A stretch of 18,672 nt of DNA from Phoronis pallida (Eukaryota; Phoronida; Phoronidae): positions 1 to 18,672 of the forward strand of contig JAOXYC010184245.1 in the NCBI GenBank assembly GCA_028565715.1. Reading direction: 5' to 3'. The translations under genes were made by a program, and so were the position numbers. Within the stretch, counting starts at the first letter, position 1, and every line of letters starts with the position of its first letter. Below the pieces are notes generated by a model that saw only the letters and a list, made by a program, of their open reading frames with translations, searched no databases and was not told the origin of the DNA. Positions 12,201 through 18,525 of this stretch are shown here, piece by piece.

Positions 12201-15200
12201 TGCATCCTTAAGTTTTCTTGACTTTTAAAGCGGAACTACTGGCAAATTCTCTGAATAATATTTGGTGGTTTTAACCCCAGAGCTATTTGAAATGAAAGCA
12301 CCTTTATAAGTAAACACTAATGATGCCTGCACGGCCAATCAAATCTGTTATGCATTATCTTATTTTAACAAAGTGGCAAATTTTCATAAATTCCTCAATT
12401 TATCAGAAGTTTTCATGAGAATCTGAGTCGAATTTTTTGCCTTTAATAAGTATGATGCGATTTTGAATGGTAAAACATCAAGTGTGTATCTCGGTAAAAT
12501 TTCGTAAAAATCTGTTTTGAGAAGTTATAAGCATGAAGGCCAATTATGAGTTGTACAGTTATCAGTTCAGTTGTTTCTTAATTTTCACCCCCAAACAAAC
12601 TAGACAAAATTGCTTTGCCTCTAACACGAGCATTGTACGACTAACGCTGCCTGCCGTTACGCCGCATTGATGACAAGCATTCTTATCACATTCAAACACG
12701 ACATTTTCTGTAGAAATACACGCATCCTCTTTTAACTGAATGCACTGTATCTTTGTTTTCGACGAGTTGTCCAATGTTGGTTGAAATTAAAATCTTCCTC
12801 TGGCCCATGACTTATCTTTTGGACCATTGAATATATTTTTTTCAACTGGAATTTGCCTAGAGTCAAATTTTATTTTAGAATTCAGTTGTGTGTTAAATGT
12901 TCATGACATTTTTTTCGACAGAAATTGCTGACAAAAAAGTTTTTGTCATGTTTTTAAACCATTTTCAATGAAAACAAAACTGCAGTGCTTGAAACATGAA
13001 CACATTTCTGTTAACGTTACAGTCGTCATTTCCTTAGCAATGCACTCGGGCAAGTTTAATCACATTTCATAGAACAGTTGAAAGCTTTCTCCCTTGAACC
13101 ACTACACTATTTTCATGTCATATCAAGAATTGATAACATTTTCAACAAAAACCGATAGTACATTGTCTCATTTGTTTAATGAAGTAGGTTATTATCCATC
13201 GCGGTATACCCTTCAAACCTTGGGCTTTCATTTACTGAAATTATCGAGTGCTTTCTTTACAAAATCACCACTTGAAAGGAAAAAAAGTCAAAAATTTCGC
13301 TTTTGCACTTGAATTATTTTTGTGACTGAAAGTTATAAATGATAGGCGATGCACATGCACTGTTTTTAGTACAAGACCCATTGTCAAGCTAACCCGCATT
13401 TAGATCCCATTGATTCCGCTGGAGCTTCGTATTTGTTTTTTGAAGAAATCTAGCTTTGGTAGCTGAATTGTCCTTTGGGATAAAATTTATTGTTCATTGG
13501 AACACATTACTGTGAATTTGAAGAAACAGTTTTGGACATTCATTAAATATATTTATAGATGAAATGATAAAAAGCAACATTTAAAAAGAGAATTAAGGTA
13601 CATTTCGGATTAATTATAATCCATGGCCTCAATCCTTTTCATTATCATTTAATATAAGTTAATAACGGAAAAGGCACTTAATCTGTTAATATTTCTTTGA
13701 TCCCCAGATTAAACAATTAACAATTTGTAAATAACAATTGATCTAACGAACGACAACGTTGTTTTTGGTGATAAAGGTATTTGGAATAATAATTCAATGT
13801 GTGATTTTTTTATATATGTTTTTTGGGAAAAGGGATTCTATTGAAATAACTGTGTGGATAATATTTGGAAACCTTTTTTAACACAATGAAAGTTTTCAAA
13901 ATGTTTGTACATTCAAATGTTATGTTGTATTAAAAAGTGTCTCAGTATCCATTTTTGTTGACCGCTTGTCAATTGACAGTATAAAATAAAATCCCTTGAT
14001 TTTCCATAGCTGTGGAGTAAAATTTTTTATCACTTTTTCATGAAATAAGGAAATATCCAGAAATGATGAGCAGGTGAACTGGAATGTTATAAAAATATTG
14101 AATTTCTTTACTGCCGTTACAGGACCCTCACTCATGGGGAATGGGGCCAGAGGCCTTTCAGAAGGGGGAATTTTCGCCGCGTTTTTCTTCAGAGGGGAAT
14201 TTTACGCGGCGTTTTTTTTACAAAACGCTTTAAAAATACCCATTTTAAAACAGTCAAATGCATGGGAAGTTATTTTTTTAACTCATGTTGGTTCCAATTC
14301 ATTTCTTTAGAATGATCACAGAGTTGAAACCTGTCAAAATGTCTTCCAGATTAATCAAATGCAATCATCAGACCTTGAATTTTCAAACACAACTTGAATT
14401 CTGAATTTTTTGGTAGGATTTTAGAATGCCCAACAACATGCTAATAACAGTATAGTTCTCCACGTTTGAAAAACAATTTTTTTTTTGGGGGGGGATTTTT
14501 TTTTCTTTTAATGGGAATATTTTGTGTTTTTAAATTTGACCGATCGAGGGCCCTGCATTCATTAAGGTGTCGTGTATGTACATTTCATACATTAAAGTAA
14601 ATAAAAAGCAACATGAAACAAATCGATATATGCCTTTGTCTATTTTCTGCTATTCTGAACTATATTCACAAAAAATAATGAATTATAGACTGGTAACATC
14701 CTTTGTGTATAGTTATCATAAGTTTGACTCGGATGGATTTACCCACTTTGAGTGCAGGAATATATCAAAGTGAGTAAATTTATCTGACTAAGGTTCATGA
14801 TTACTGTACACAATGAATTATTGCATTGAAGTCTTTGTCCTTGCTAGTTATTCAGATGACTTTTGAGAAAAAGAAAAACTTTCAGTCTGCTAGTGAATTT
14901 GTTATGCATTTGGTAGAGATAGTGTTTACTGATACGGGAATTACACTTTGAATCTTGATTACTAATAATACCTCAATTGAATTTCAATCCTACTCGTTCC
15001 AGATATGTTGTTGTGTTATTATAAGTAGTGTCGTTCCTTGTTGAATTTTGTTGTTGTTTCTAACTACAAAATCCTTGATGTTGTTAATAACATGAACACA
15101 GAAATGTAACCTCCTGTTTTATGCATAATGTTTTTTAATTCTGACGTTTTGTGGGTACTTTGTCAAATACCGAGTCAGGTTGCATAAAATTTAGATTACC

Positions 15201-17953
15201 TATCCAGCAGATAATTGAATGCATATTATATTGATTAAAATCGGTAGAGCCAGTACCGGATGTATAATAAAATAGATAATAACGAAGAAACGACGAAATC
15301 CGGTATAACAGATGTATATATTTGCAGAATAAAAACCCAAACCGTTTCGCCTCAAGGCTTGGTCACTGGGTAAACAGTGACCAAGTCTTGAGGCGAAATC
15401 TATCATATTATATTGCCATTATAGTTATCCACTGGATATGTTAATCGACGTTTATGCATCAGAGCCATCAAGTATATCTTCCCAATTTTTCTATCCCATG
15501 TCTTTTGTGCCATGTTGTCAAATCTTCCTAAAAACCCACTTATTCATTCATATTCACGAATATCAATTAAAGTAAATAAAATGTAAACAAATCAGTAAGG
15601 GATAAAAATCAAAAGAATTTTTATTTTTTTTACAAATGTAAAAATTTGTAAAAAAATAAACAGTGTAATGACACCGTTTTTATTATTGTATGTTTGCTCA
15701 TTAAAATTAATTACTTGATTAATAATAATTAATTTTTATTTCAGGTGGTAAATATCGCAGCTGGAAACGTCGTTGGTTTATCCTTAATGACAACTGTCTT
15801 TACTACTTTGAATTCACCACTGTAAGTATCGTTTGGTATGATTATTTAATTCCAATGAAAATTGTTTTTGTCTCTTATGTCATCAAACGAGTACATGGAT
15901 ACTTGATTTTGTTGCTTTCACACTATTAGATAATTTCTTTTCTGAATAGATAAAGTGATTCTTACAATGAATGGGAAGTAATAACACCTTTTATTGGATG
16001 ATTTTTAAAATCGAATCCAATAAAAGGTTTATTACTTCCCATGAATTTAAGAATCATTTTATCACATAACATCGCCAATTTGCGAAAAAATGTTGAGTTT
16101 TGAGTAACCCATTTCGACTGGAGTGCATATTGCATTAATGTTATGTTATAGTGTTATGGCAGTGAATACAAGGGTTGTTATGTGATAAATATCGTTATCT
16201 TTTAAAAGCACAATATCATTTGGAGTACACTTTCTGAGCCCAGATTCACAAATCTTCAATGACCAAAAAATGCTTATTGGGTGTAAAAAGTGATAAAGAT
16301 GTTTTTTTAAAAAACAGTTTAACATTTTAACCAACAGGCATAAAATACGAGACAGCGTTTAAGAATGATCATATGTTCATGACCCAAAAAATAACCAGTT
16401 AAAATTTCATCTCTATTTTTTTCGATCTTCTTCAGGATAAGCAGCCAAAGGGCATCATACCCCTTGAGAACCTGAACATCAACTCTGTTGAAGACAAGAA
16501 CAAGGCAAACTGCTTTGAAATCTGTGCTAGAGAAACCAATGGAGTCATAAAAGCATGCAAGAGTGCCAAGGATGGGAAAATGGTGCAAGGTAGAATTCAT
16601 TTATATTTAAGCTGATTTGGCCTTTTTAATTGTTAAATTCAATTGAGTAAAGTAACTGTTTCTGCGTTGGTCCAAATCCGGCATTTAAATGCAAATTTAC
16701 TAAAAAAAATTGCGTACGCGGCATTTGTTGAAGATAACTTGCATCTGAGTCGAAAAAAAAATTAAAATATGTAAGGAGTGATTTGACAGCTTTGTATCTA
16801 ATAAAAAGCACAAAGCTCTCAAAAAACCCCTTTACAGATATTTTTAAATTCTTTTACTCAGATGCAAGTAAGTTATGTTCAACAAAGAAATCGTGCACAA
16901 ATCTAGTTGATTTGCGTTTTGACGTGGGTAACTTCAATTAAATGAAGTTCTCCAATCCTACTTTCAATACCGTGCAGACTCCTATATAGCCATGATTTTT
17001 TTGCAAAAGTGAGCTAAGGGGGAGAGAGATTTCAAACAATCCTAAATCCTTTTTTGCAGGTAAACACAGTGTTTATCTTATGTCAGCGGCGACACCAGAA
17101 GAAAAAGAGGACTGGATGAAATGTATAAAGTAAGTTGAACAAATAAATCCTACTGACAAAAAGGCCAATCCTCAACGATAATGATAGGTTATTTGGCTTG
17201 GGTTTGATTATGAGGTGAGGTTATTCGATTGAAACTTGAATCGGATGAAGTATTTTAATGAGGCGTTAGCCAAGTTAAAATACTTCATCCGATTCAAGTT
17301 GAGATCGAATAACCTCACCTCATACTCAAACACTGCAAAATAACCTATTAATACAAACTATGCACCAAATAAGTTGCCTTTTTCTGATTTGTGACAGAGT
17401 TTTTAAAAAATATGAATGATGTTATTGTGCGAGTTATTTCAACATAGGTTGTAATGTATAAAACAATAAATACATTTAAGTCACTATGATGGTGACATAG
17501 CAAAAATGGTGATGTAAAAACCAGAGCTTTCAAATTCATTCTTTGTCAATGGCAGTACAATTTCAAACAAAAAAGACAAAGAATAATTTTGAAAGCTCTG
17601 GATTTTACATACCGTTTTAACTATGTCAGCATCAGTGACTTTTTAATATATTTTATTTTTACATAAATTTTAAAAGGCCAGGGATCATTACAAAAACATT
17701 GAATTTTGCAAATCTTTAACGAGACGTTCACTGCCCTTGTTAAAACTGAAAAATTGTTTAGCAACCAACCCTTTTCCTTATTGATGCGATCCAATTCCTC
17801 TGAGTGAACAAATTAATGAAAGAGAAAAAGTTAAGTCTTATGCATGATTTTATAACAAAATGGTTGTCTTGTTTCAGATCAAGCATTGGTGAATATCCGT
17901 TCTACGAGCGACTGGCCTCCCGTAGAAAGAAGGCAACATCCCACCACGAATAA
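3212..17953 (+). CDS. CYTH: cytohesin (Sec7-PH Arf guanine-nucleotide exchange factor), 5'-partial, ten exons
   Basis: Join of 3212-3275, 6097-6215, 7846-7926, 8436-8548, 9300-9448, 9822-9933, 15745-15821, 16436-16589, 17060-17129 and 17878-17953. The first base completes a codon from an upstream exon. Then 337 codons and TAA follow without a break, which supports every junction. Family knowledge: cytohesins are recruited to membranes by PH-domain binding to phosphoinositides and load GTP on Arf1/Arf6. Seen here: Sec7 domain at about residues 10-190 with the glutamic-finger motif KGEGLYKT (Glu47 of the visible protein) and [20 protein letters not shown]; linker [13 protein letters not shown] domain at about 206-315 with [16 protein letters not shown]; basic tail RRKK. 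Relatives are about 400 residues, so roughly 60 N-terminal residues (coiled coil) are outside the window. Oddities: PH Asn-to-Lys change, short tail, and a candidate in-frame microexon at 11979-11993. Invertebrates generally have one cytohesin, so I give a family-level symbol. Confidence 0.96.
3276..6096 (+). other. intron, 2.8 kb, with one foldback element
   Basis: The boundaries are gtaaca and ttcatttcag. The only structured sequence I found is the foldback element at 5823-6006. Short open frames on both strands at 4430-4811 and 5505-5775 have no recognisable homology and overlap one another, as expected of AT-rich non-coding DNA. Confidence 0.85.
5823..6006. mobile_element. foldback MITE-like element, copy 1, with TTAA ends
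   Basis: The left arm (from 5823, ttaaagttactatctctgc, then ttggtccaaatccagc and aaaacgcaaatc) is mirrored by the right arm ending gatagttactttaa at 6006, including gatttgcgtttgatgcc and ggccaa. The arms are about 65-75 bp with several mismatches around an A/T-rich centre. Both ends carry TTAA, the target site used by piggyBac-type transposases, so a piggyBac-related non-autonomous element is possible. No transposase is present. A related copy lies at 16649-16934. Confidence 0.75.
6097..6215 (+). CDS. CYTH: cytohesin exon B: Sec7 domain with glutamic finger
   Basis: The exon runs from ttcatttcag|GGT to GAAAA|gtaaga and holds 39 codons plus two bases of a split Lys codon. It encodes [20 protein letters not shown], then [20 protein letters not shown]. 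Family knowledge: the Glu of KGEG is the glutamic finger (Glu156 in ARNO) that expels GDP-Mg from Arf, and it is intact here. The usual Asn in GEGLNKT is Tyr. This exon carries the essential catalytic residue. Confidence 0.97.
6216..7845 (+). other. intron, 1.6 kb, with one foldback element
   Basis: The boundaries are gtaaga and ctcattacag. It contains the inverted-repeat element at 7526-7689. The rest is AT-rich and shows no exon-like or RNA-like sequence. Overlapping open frames at 7351-7653 on the minus strand are by-products of that element and its flank. Confidence 0.85.
7526..7689. mobile_element. foldback MITE-like element with GTGGGCTTATACC motif
   Basis: The left end ataccgtacacaccctgg followed by tataagccca is the approximate reverse complement of the right end tgggcttatacccaag followed by tgtgtgcggtat. 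A third copy of the motif, ggtgggcttatacca, lies inside at about 7586-7600 in the same orientation as the right end. The arms are about 35 bp. No coding capacity is present. I recognise the layout as a non-autonomous DNA element but cannot assign a superfamily. Confidence 0.7.
7846..7926 (+). CDS. CYTH: cytohesin exon C: Sec7 domain
   Basis: The exon is bounded by ctcattacag and a strong donor, AG|gtgagt. It starts with the last base of a split Lys codon and ends with two bases of a split Arg codon. It encodes [20 protein letters not shown] followed by ILVQALR, matching the vertebrate pattern of LNLxVLxxFVxxHEFxxxxLVQALR. The split codons at both ends keep the frame with the flanking exons. 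Confidence 0.96.
7927..8435 (+). other. intron, 509 bp
   Basis: It begins gtgagt and ends gttgatttcag. It is AT-rich and I see nothing recognisable in it. Confidence 0.85.
8436..8548 (+). CDS. CYTH: cytohesin exon D: Sec7 motif [20 protein letters not shown]
   Basis: The exon lies between gatttcag and ACAG|gtaaaa. It encodes 37 residues beginning [20 protein letters not shown] and continuing [17 protein letters not shown]. This is the most conserved stretch of the Sec7 family and forms part of the hydrophobic groove that grips Arf switch regions. The [12 protein letters not shown] motif is unaltered. It ends with one base of a split Asp codon completed at 9300-9301. Confidence 0.98.
8816..9059. 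mobile_element. inverted-repeat element enclosing a tRNA-like sequence
   Basis: The left arm at about 8816-8866 (aatctgttccagcaacc, then attttggtcacatcacatga) is the reverse complement, with about five mismatches, of the right arm at about 9009-9059 (tcacgtgatgtgaccaaaat, then ggttgctggaacagattta). Between the arms lies the tRNA-Thr-like sequence at 8884-8963. An open frame runs across the structure by chance and resembles no protein. Confidence 0.75.
8884..8963 (+). repeat. tRNA-Thr(AGU)-like sequence, probable tRNA-derived SINE head or pseudogene
   Basis: It starts ggctagctggctc, carries a D-arm-like ...agtggtagagcc, an anticodon-region gtctagtaatcagaagg with AGT in the anticodon place, and a B box gggttcgagcccc. 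The T stem pairs at four of five positions. The acceptor ends ggctagc and ccaggcc pair at about five of seven, and the D region carries extra bases. It is therefore probably not a functional tRNA. The A- and B-box likeness suggests a pol III-derived repeat. Confidence 0.6.
9300..9448 (+). CDS. CYTH: cytohesin exon E: Sec7 domain
   Basis: The exon runs from gtttcag|AT to GTT|gtaagt and gives 49 full codons after the split Asp. It encodes [20 protein letters not shown], then [20 protein letters not shown] and GDLPRELLV. The segment [16 protein letters not shown] is a hallmark of Sec7 domains. A gt also occurs three bases earlier (CTG|gttgta), but the downstream gtaagt is the better donor and gives LLVSLYDSI, matching the length of LLRNLYDSI in vertebrates. 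Confidence 0.97.
9449..9821 (+). other. intron, 373 bp
   Basis: It begins gtaagt and ends atgtactatag. No feature is recognised inside. Confidence 0.85.
9822..9933 (+). CDS. CYTH: cytohesin exon F: end of Sec7, autoinhibitory linker, PH beta1
   Basis: It encodes [20 protein letters not shown], then [17 protein letters not shown] and the first base of a Gly codon. The [17 protein letters not shown] linker is nearly identical in vertebrate cytohesins, where the linker between Sec7 and PH helps block the Arf site. The Lys of LWKQG corresponds to GRP1 Lys273, a phosphoinositide contact. The donor CAAG|gtattg is weak compared with the gtaagt donors elsewhere in this gene. If unspliced, the frame would add 14 codons and stop at 9975-9977. 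Confidence 0.96.
10164..10211. repeat. imperfect hairpin
   Basis: gaagtgatttcaagttgaaa and the downstream aatgtcaacttaaaatcatc form arms of about 22 bp with several mismatches. The preceding ggggcctgttctatgg suggests part of a dispersed repeat, but no second copy is present in the window. Confidence 0.5.
11350..11458 (+). repeat. minisatellite of 18-20 bp units
   Basis: About five units follow the pattern gc-tt-tatgtaaaacccac, with units gtaaaaccaaccgcttata, gtaaaacccaccgttatt, gtaaaacccactgctatt, gtacaacccacagcaaat and gtaaaacctactgcttta. Units differ by point changes and 1-2 bases. On the minus strand it reads as repeated Val-Gly-Phe-Thr within a short open frame, which I regard as a consequence of the repeat rather than a gene. 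Confidence 0.8.
11788..11877 (+). repeat. 45-bp tandem duplication
   Basis: Units 11788-11832 and 11833-11877 are adjacent and equal in length, both containing aatttcaaaaccatgtatgc. They differ at three positions only. The array ends about 100 bases upstream of the candidate microexon. Confidence 0.9.
11979..11993 (+). CDS. CYTH: candidate 15-nt alternative microexon in cytohesin PH domain
   Basis: The sequence GGGCGTCTAAACTGA is flanked by a pyrimidine-rich acceptor (cttgttttatttctgcag) and a consensus donor (gtaagt). Its 15 bases fit the phase-1 junction between 9933 and 15745. With it included, the Gly codon split becomes Gly, then Ala-Ser-Lys-Leu, then a split Ser, giving KQGASKLSGKYRSW in place of KQGGKYRSW. 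Neither frame nor downstream sequence is disturbed. The insert falls in the beta1-beta2 loop, the place where vertebrate cytohesins vary by one Gly through a 3-nt exon. Seen: sites and phase. Inferred: actual use as an exon, which needs transcript evidence. Confidence 0.5.
   Translation, partial: GRLN
14120..14555. mobile_element. possible non-autonomous hAT-like element
   Basis: The left end CAGGACCCTC and right end GAGGGCCCTG are 10-bp inverted repeats with one mismatch, and CAGGG-type ends are common in hAT elements. The interior includes a GC-rich doublet (14157-14217) and a T/G homopolymer run at about 14477-14506. I could not find a matching 8-bp target duplication (tgccgtta on the left, cattcatt on the right), so the assignment is weak. 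Confidence 0.3.
14157..14217 (+). repeat. two-copy tandem repeat, about 30 bp
   Basis: ttcagaagggggaattttcg followed by ccgcgtttttc is repeated as ttcagaggggaattttacg followed by cggcgttttttt. It is much richer in CpG than the surrounding intron. Confidence 0.65.
15345..15398. repeat. 24-bp-arm hairpin, 6-nt loop
   Basis: tttcgcctcaaggcttggtc plus actg, loop ggtaaa, then cagtgaccaagtcttgaggc plus gaaa. Only one position is not a Watson-Crick pair. The flanks at 15201-15240 and 15404-15440 may form a looser outer inverted repeat (tatccag..gataa). Confidence 0.8.
15618..15660. repeat. A/T-rich hairpin
   Basis: tttttattttttttacaaat is followed by a short loop and atttgtaaaaaaataaa. It is low in complexity and lies about 85 bases upstream of the exon G acceptor. 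Confidence 0.6.
15745..15821 (+). CDS. CYTH: cytohesin exon G: PH domain beta2-beta4 with KRRWF
   Basis: It starts after tatttcag with GT, completing Gly, and ends ACT|gtaagt. It encodes [20 protein letters not shown] and FEFTT. Family knowledge: KRRWF and LYYF hold inositol-phosphate ligands (GRP1 Lys282, Arg284, Tyr295), all conserved here. Joined directly to exon F it produces two glycines before Lys, which corresponds to the vertebrate diglycine form, selective for PI(3,4,5)P3. Confidence 0.97.
15822..16435 (+). other. intron, 614 bp, with one foldback element
   Basis: The boundaries are gtaagt and gatcttcttcag. It contains the hairpin element at 15949-16065. A 12-bp inverted match (ttatcacataac at 16059-16070, gttatgtgataa at 16177-16188) suggests a second or nested element to about 16190. 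Confidence 0.85.
15949..16065. mobile_element. foldback MITE-like element
   Basis: The left arm gataaagtgattcttac followed by aatgaatgggaagtaata and ccttttattgga is mirrored by tccaataaaaggtttattac, ttcccatgaatttaagaatc and attttatcac. The arms are about 55 bp with few mismatches and nearly no spacer. There is no coding capacity. Confidence 0.85.
16436..16589 (+). CDS. CYTH: cytohesin exon H: PH domain middle
   Basis: The exon lies between cttcttcag and CAAG|gtagaa and holds 51 codons plus one base. It encodes [20 protein letters not shown], then [20 protein letters not shown] and [11 protein letters not shown]. The pattern [12 protein letters not shown]...NCFE..IKACK matches GRP1 and ARNO. 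The residue equivalent to GRP1 Arg305 is Lys (QPKG rather than EPRG), and the Lys equivalent to Lys343 is kept. The donor gtagaa is suboptimal. Confidence 0.97.
16590..17059 (+). other. intron, 470 bp, mostly a foldback element
   Basis: It begins gtagaa and ends ccttttttgcag. About 290 of its bases belong to the element at 16649-16934. Confidence 0.85.
16649..16934. mobile_element. foldback MITE-like element, copy 2
   Basis: The left arm aaagtaactgtttctgcg followed by ttggtccaaatccggc and atgcaaat matches the left end of the element at 5823. The right arm, read in reverse, gives gttacccacgtcaaaacgca, aatcaactagat and ttgttgaacataactt, matching both arms of that copy. The arms also share ttgcatctgagt. 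The centre includes an extra insert around 16765-16840, so this copy is about 100 bp longer. Terminal duplications are less clear than the TTAA of copy 1. Confidence 0.75.
17060..17129 (+). CDS. CYTH: cytohesin exon I: PH domain C-terminal helix
   Basis: It starts ttttttgcag|GT and ends AA|gtaagt. It encodes [20 protein letters not shown] and CI, with a Gly completed at the start and a Lys split at the end. The EGNH motif of vertebrates reads QGKH here: the Asn (GRP1 Asn354) is Lys, and the His (His355) is kept. The helix [11 protein letters not shown] is typical of the closing alpha helix of PH domains. Confidence 0.97.
17184..17348. mobile_element. foldback MITE-like element, long near-perfect arms
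   Basis: The left arm at 17184-17256 (ataggttattt...tgaggtgaggttattcga, then acttgaatcggatgaagt) is mirrored by 17274-17348 (acttcatccgattcaagt, tcgaataacctcacctca, then ...aaaataacctat). The spacer is about 17 bases (atgaggcgttagccaag). The inner 30 bp of the arms are essentially perfect, so a transcript would form a very stable stem. Confidence 0.88.
17478..17642. mobile_element. foldback MITE-like element
   Basis: The left arm aagtcactatgatggtgaca, then ccagagctttcaaattcatt and ctttgtc, is mirrored by gacaaagaataattttgaaa, gctctgg, and tgtcagcatcagtgactt. The arms are about 70 bp with scattered mismatches and a spacer of about 27 bases. Confidence 0.83.
17878..17953 (+). CDS. CYTH: cytohesin exon J: C-terminus and stop
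   Basis: It follows gtcttgtttcag. The first base completes Lys, then [20 protein letters not shown] and SHHE lead to TAA at 17951-17953. The DPFYxxLAxRKK pattern of vertebrates is recognisable as [14 protein letters not shown]. Vertebrate cytohesins carry a longer lysine-rich polybasic tail that helps membrane binding and autoinhibition; this tail ends nine residues after LAS, with only four consecutive basic residues. Confidence 0.96.
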
Positions 17954-18250
17954 ACCGATCAGTGGCTCTGATCTGCAGTCTGTTGACCAATCACACTAAA
18001 GCTGTCAGCAAGTCGGGTTCTACCATATGCGAACCAACCTAGCTATTTTCAATGCAAACGATTGTATGGTTCGATTCTTTGAATAATTTGTTTGCATGGT
18101 ATCTTATATGAACGACCATTTTGTATTGTTGTTAGCCAGTATCTATCTATCAAATGAATGACTGTGAATGGTGTTTTCTATTGAAATATTTTTTACAACT
18201 TAAGTGGTTCAGCATTCAGCAATAAATTGATATTTATTTGTATGACTGAG
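17954..18250 (+). other. cytohesin 3' UTR (approximate end)
   Basis: This is AT-rich untranslated sequence after the stop. The end is set from the AATAAA at 18221-18226, with cleavage expected 10-30 bases downstream. The true end is not visible from the sequence alone. Confidence 0.6.
18221..18226 (+). terminator. polyadenylation signal AATAAA
   Basis: It is the first canonical hexamer after the stop codon, 268 bases downstream. A GT-rich stretch follows (tatttgtatgactgagtgtc), as expected of a downstream element. Confidence 0.7.
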
Positions 18251-18525
18251 TGTCATGTGGTTGAAAAGCAAATATTCTTTGGAGAACTTTCAATAATTTT
18301 TAAAAGGCATTTTTTCATGATGTTTTGCGATCATATTTTGTTAGATATCTTTGTGCTTTGTTTAACTGCAATTCATGTAATTGGACCAAAATGTATTTAT
18401 TATTTTTGCTTTAACTATTAATAACCAAGGTTTATAATACCGTTTTCCATTGAAACGAATGAGGCTGATTATATCAGATACCTCTATTGAAATGCCACTT
18501 TATACTAAGCATGTTGTGTAGATGT
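18251..18525 (+). other. downstream non-coding DNA
   Basis: AT-rich sequence between the probable end of the transcript and the SINE. A 64-codon open frame at 18227-18421 has no recognisable similarity and overlaps the polyadenylation region. Confidence 0.6.

Larger units (their letters stand above)
9934..15744 (+). other. large intron, 5.8 kb, splitting the PH beta1-beta2 loop
   Basis: It begins gtattg and ends tatttcag. It contains a hairpin at 10164-10211, a minisatellite at 11350-11458, a 45-bp tandem duplication at 11788-11877, the candidate microexon at 11979-11993, a possible hAT-like element at 14120-14555, and hairpins at 15345-15398 and 15618-15660. About 12200-14100 holds no recognisable feature beyond AT-rich sequence. 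The longest open frame (10186-10569, 127 codons) has no recognisable domain. In vertebrates the intron at this PH position holds the 3-nt alternative exon; I saw no aggaggt string here that would supply the same 3-nt exon. Confidence 0.8.
17130..17877 (+). other. intron, 748 bp, with two foldback elements
   Basis: It begins gtaagt and ends cttgtttcag. Elements at 17184-17348 and 17478-17642 occupy close to half of it. No other feature was seen. Confidence 0.85.

Noticed and set aside
12562-12774. Minus-strand 70-codon frame with several cysteines
   Set aside because: Cys spacing fits no zinc-binding family I know and there is no supporting splice or start context.
9934-15744. Vertebrate-type 3-nt GAG exon in the PH intron
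   Set aside because: I found no ag-GAG-gt string in the intron by eye, so only the 15-nt candidate remains.
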